Part shown: one piece after another, positions 61,604-64,000 of the stretch
How the letters are laid out: each line of letters begins with the position of its first letter
How positions within the stretch are numbered: position 1 is the first letter of the stretch
Assembly (NCBI RefSeq): GCF_947492645.1
Contig: NZ_CANLMZ010000003.1
Location: 124,001 to 188,000 of the forward strand
Length of the DNA stretch: 64,000 nt
Source of the DNA: an uncultured Pontibacter sp.
Lineage (GTDB): Bacteria; Bacteroidota; Bacteroidia; Cytophagales; Hymenobacteraceae
Direction of reading: 5' to 3'
Program-made: the position numbers and the translations under genes
Notes under the pieces: model-generated
What the model was told of the DNA's origin: nothing
The model's input: the letters and a program-made list of their open reading frames with translations, nothing else
Databases searched by the model: none

Positions 61604-62542
61604 ATGACATTAGTACAGTTAGAGTATTTAGTTGCCGTAGATACACACCGCCACTTTGCTACAGCGGCAGAACATTGTTTTGTAACACAGCCGACGTTAA
61701 GCATGCAATTGCAAAAGCTGGAAGAAGAGCTGGGGGTGCAGTTATTTGATCGTAGCCGGGTACCTGTAAGACCCACCGAAATAGGCAAAGAAATAATTTT
61801 GCAGGCCCGTACCATTATCGCCGAATCAAAAAAGATACAGGAGATTGTGCAAGGCCAGAAGCAGGAACTATCTGGCGAGCTTAAAATAGGCGTTATACCT
61901 ACGTTGGCCCCCTATCTTATCCCGCTGTTTATTACAGGTTTTCTGCAAAAGCACCCTAACGTGCATGTGGTGGTACAAGAGCTGCTCACAAACGAGATTG
62001 TGGAGAAACTAAAGCATGAGCTCCTGGACGTAGGCTTATTGGTTACCCCGCTGGAGGATAAGAGCATAAAGGAGCTCCCCCTTTTCTACGAGGCATTCGT
62101 GACCTACATTAACCCAAACCATCCATTAGCCAAACAGAAAAGTATAAAACCAGAGCAACTGGATATGGACGAGTTGTGGGTGCTAAACGAAGGGCATTGC
62201 TTCAGAAGCCAAGTACTAAACATCTGCAACAGAGGCGGATCTGGGGCTCAGAACAGCAACCTGGACTATAAAAGCGGGTCACTTGAAACCTTAAAGCGCA
62301 TCGTAGAAACGCAGCACGGCCTTACTCTTCTCCCTGAACTTTCGGTGTTGGAAATGCCTGAATCGAAACGCGAACTGGTGCACACTTTCCAGGAGCCGCA
62401 GCCCTTACGTGAAGTAAGCCTGGTAGTGCATCGCAGCTTTCTGAAAAAGAAACTTATAGCAGCCCTACAGCAGGAAATAGTAGCTGCCCTGCCAGCAGAA
62501 ATAAGAAACCGTGAAAAAGAACAGGTAGTGTCGGTGCGGTAG
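61604..62542 (+). CDS. oxyR: Hydrogen-peroxide sensor OxyR (LysR family)
   Basis: 312 residues. The N-terminal winged helix-turn-helix is seen in MTLVQLEYLVAVDTHRHFATAAEHCFVTQPTLSMQLQKLEEELGVQLFDRS. The redox cysteines are C199 (EGHCFRS) and C208 (VLNICNR), with the nine-residue spacing of E. coli OxyR and identical numbering. Peroxide forms their disulfide and activates defence genes. The divergent dps gene is the obvious first target. Confidence 0.95.
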   Translation: MTLVQLEYLVAVDTHRHFATAAEHCFVTQPTLSMQLQKLEEELGVQLFDRSRVPVRPTEIGKEIILQARTIIAESKKIQEIVQGQKQELSGELKIGVIPTLAPYLIPLFITGFLQKHPNVHVVVQELLTNEIVEKLKHELLDVGLLVTPLEDKSIKELPLFYEAFVTYINPNHPLAKQKSIKPEQLDMDELWVLNEGHCFRSQVLNICNRGGSGAQNSNLDYKSGSLETLKRIVETQHGLTLLPELSVLEMPESKRELVHTFQEPQPLREVSLVVHRSFLKKKLIAALQQEIVAALPAEIRNREKEQVVSVR

Positions 62543-62647
62543 TATGTTTCGTCTAAAAACTAACCCTTCCTTGTCTAAGGCGGGGCTAGGGGTGGTTGGA
62601 CCTGGGACTAAGGGTAGTCCTGTCTTCCAGCATTGCTGCAAATCCTG

Positions 62648-62685
62648 ATAAAAAAACCGCCTGCCACAGAAGTAGCAGGCGGTTT
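62648..62685 (-). terminator. Rho-independent terminator of rny
   Basis: 11-bp arms (62654-62664 and 62675-62685), 10-nt loop. On the minus strand a T7 run follows the stem. Confidence 0.9.
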
Positions 62686-62711
62686 ATCCTTAATTTATAC
62701 TTGGCTTAAAA

Positions 62712-64000
62712 TTACTTCGCGTAGCTAATGGCGCGCATCTCACGGATAACTGTGATCTTGATCTGGCCAGGATACTGCATCTCTTTCTCAATTTTCTGCG
62801 AGATATCAAAAGAAATCTGTGCGGCCTTGTCATCCGAAACGTTGTCGGCATCAACCATAACACGTAACTCACGGCCCGCCTGTATAGCGTAACATTGGTT
62901 AACGCCTTCAAAAGAGATAGCTGTTTCTTCCAGCTCCTTCAAACGCTTGATGTAAGACTCCATTATCTCACGGCGTGCACCTGGTCTTGAACCAGAAATA
63001 GCGTCGCAAGCCTGTACTAATGGAGAGATCATCGCAGTCATTTCTACCTCATCGTGGTGGGCACCAATGGCGTTGCAAACATCCGGATGCTCTTTATACT
63101 TTTTGGCAAGCTCCATACCGATGATTGCGTGTGGCAATTCTGGCTCGTCTGGGGTTACTTTACCAATATCATGCAATAAACCGGCGCGTTTTGCGTGCTT
63201 CACGTTCAGGCCAAGCTCTGCAGCCATGGTGGCACAAAGGTTAGCAACTTCACGTGAGTGTTGCAGCAGGTTCTGGCCGTAAGATGAACGGAAACGCATA
63301 CGTCCCACCATCTTAATCAGTTCCGGGTGCAGACCGTGAATCCCCAGGTCAATGGCAGTACGCTCACCAATCTCCACAATCTCCTCTTCAATGTTTTTGC
63401 GGGTTTTAGAAACAACCTCCTCAATTCTGGCTGGGTGAATACGGCCATCGGCAACCAGGCGGTGCAGCGACAGACGCGCAATCTCACGGCGAACAGGATC
63501 GAAACCAGAAATGATGATGGCTTCTGGCGTATCATCAACAATAATCTCTACACCAGTAGCGGCTTCCAGAGCGCGAATGTTACGGCCTTCACGACCAATG
63601 ATTTTACCTTTAATATCGTCGCTTTCGATGTTGAATACCGACACGCAGTTTTCTATAGCGTGCTCAGCAGCTGTACGCTGAATAGTCTCGATTACGATCT
63701 TTTTAGCTTCTTTGGTAGCGGTAAGCTTGGCTTGTGCTACAATGTCTTTAATATGCGAAGATGCCTGTGTGGTAGCCTCGCTCTTAAGCGCCTCCACCAT
63801 TTGCTCTCTTGCCTCGGCTGCCGTCAGTCCTGCAATCTTCTCCAGCTGGCTTACAACTTCTTCGTGCTGCTGCTCTACTTCTTCTTTGCGTTTCTTAAGC
63901 TGCTCTAGTTGGGCATTAAGGTGTTCCTTCTCTTTGTTCAGTTCGTTTTCTTTGCGTTTGGCTTCTTCCATTTGCTTCGAAACGTGCTGCTCGCGTTGCT
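62712..64000 (-). CDS. rny: Ribonuclease Y, 5' end beyond the window
   Basis: The frame is open to the right edge; about 429 of the usual 520 residues are present, and the N-terminal TM anchor is missing only because of the cut. A long charged coiled coil comes first ([24 protein letters not shown]...). A KH domain with [28 protein letters not shown] follows, then the HD domain: [20 protein letters not shown] and LLHDIGK with the metal His-Asp. It is an endoribonuclease that starts mRNA decay at the membrane. Codon use suggests strong expression. Confidence 0.95.
   Translation of the reverse strand, partial: QREQHVSKQMEEAKRKENELNKEKEHLNAQLEQLKKRKEEVEQQHEEVVSQLEKIAGLTAAEAREQMVEALKSEATTQASSHIKDIVAQAKLTATKEAKKIVIETIQRTAAEHAIENCVSVFNIESDDIKGKIIGREGRNIRALEAATGVEIIVDDTPEAIIISGFDPVRREIARLSLHRLVADGRIHPARIEEVVSKTRKNIEEEIVEIGERTAIDLGIHGLHPELIKMVGRMRFRSSYGQNLLQHSREVANLCATMAAELGLNVKHAKRAGLLHDIGKVTPDEPELPHAIIGMELAKKYKEHPDVCNAIGAHHDEVEMTAMISPLVQACDAISGSRPGARREIMESYIKRLKELEETAISFEGVNQCYAIQAGRELRVMVDADNVSDDKAAQISFDISQKIEKEMQYPGQIKITVIREMRAISYAK

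Noticed and set aside
1..64000. CRISPR arrays, tRNA and rRNA genes
   Set aside because: No regularly spaced direct repeats and no tRNA-like or rRNA-like segments were recognised on reading; small RNAs cannot be excluded without folding searches.

Overview
The window looks like chromosomal DNA of a member of the Bacteroidota, most likely a Cytophagales/Hymenobacteraceae relative such as Pontibacter. This rests on family content: DUF3857/transglutaminase pairs, a DUF5916 barrel, an S46 dipeptidyl peptidase, a DUF5687 permease, SigZ, the cmk-ispH pair, many lipoproteins and outer-membrane barrels. It also rests on promoters of the TTTG-N19-TANNTTTG type, best seen before sucD. I see no rRNA, tRNA, CRISPR array, transposase or phage gene. 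The last gene (RNase Y) runs off the right edge.

Layout. 0-7.1 kb: DUF4184 membrane protein, a cysE-cysK cysteine operon, two related secreted lipoproteins, an MFS exporter, a PH-like membrane protein. 7.5-13.1 kb: HEAT-cyclophilin lipoprotein, thioredoxin-like protein, an sdpR-sdpI type operon with a perfect operator, a hydrolase. 13.1-17.5 kb: an AT-richer island of one-strand genes separated by four attC-like hairpins. 17.6-21.6 kb: XRE/DUF2975 pair, ABC exporter, yidD. 21.6-27.1 kb: DPP7-type peptidase and two envelope proteins, one joining a helix-hairpin-helix region to a predicted barrel. 27.1-33.9 kb: sigZ, an ArsI/CadI-like enzyme, two DUF3857 proteins. 34-36.3 kb: a radical-SAM DNA-metabolism module. 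36.5-46.4 kb: BamA-like barrel, a tailed Dps, CvfB, DUF5916 barrel and others. 46.4-49.4 kb: three tandem tiny membrane proteins, then a protease/RimK/AstE module. 49.5-64 kb: housekeeping genes (ispH, cmk, ade, a cystathionine-synthase type enzyme, sucD, dps/oxyR, rny).

Three observations stand out. (1) The octamer AAGTATAA/TTATACTT occurs roughly 80 times by hand count, on both strands, in all reading frames and within terminator stems, where composition predicts about three. It behaves like a DNA uptake sequence or another genome-wide signal word, and is absent from about 12.4 to 17.5 kb. (2) That gap coincides with the cassette-like island, which resembles a cluster of attC sites without an integrase. 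(3) Three consecutive 44-47 residue membrane proteins at 46458-46906 share a C-terminal signature (VGxxxYxxTH) and are too short for routine gene calling.

All calls are from reading the sequence. Family names are recognition by motif and context, not database results.
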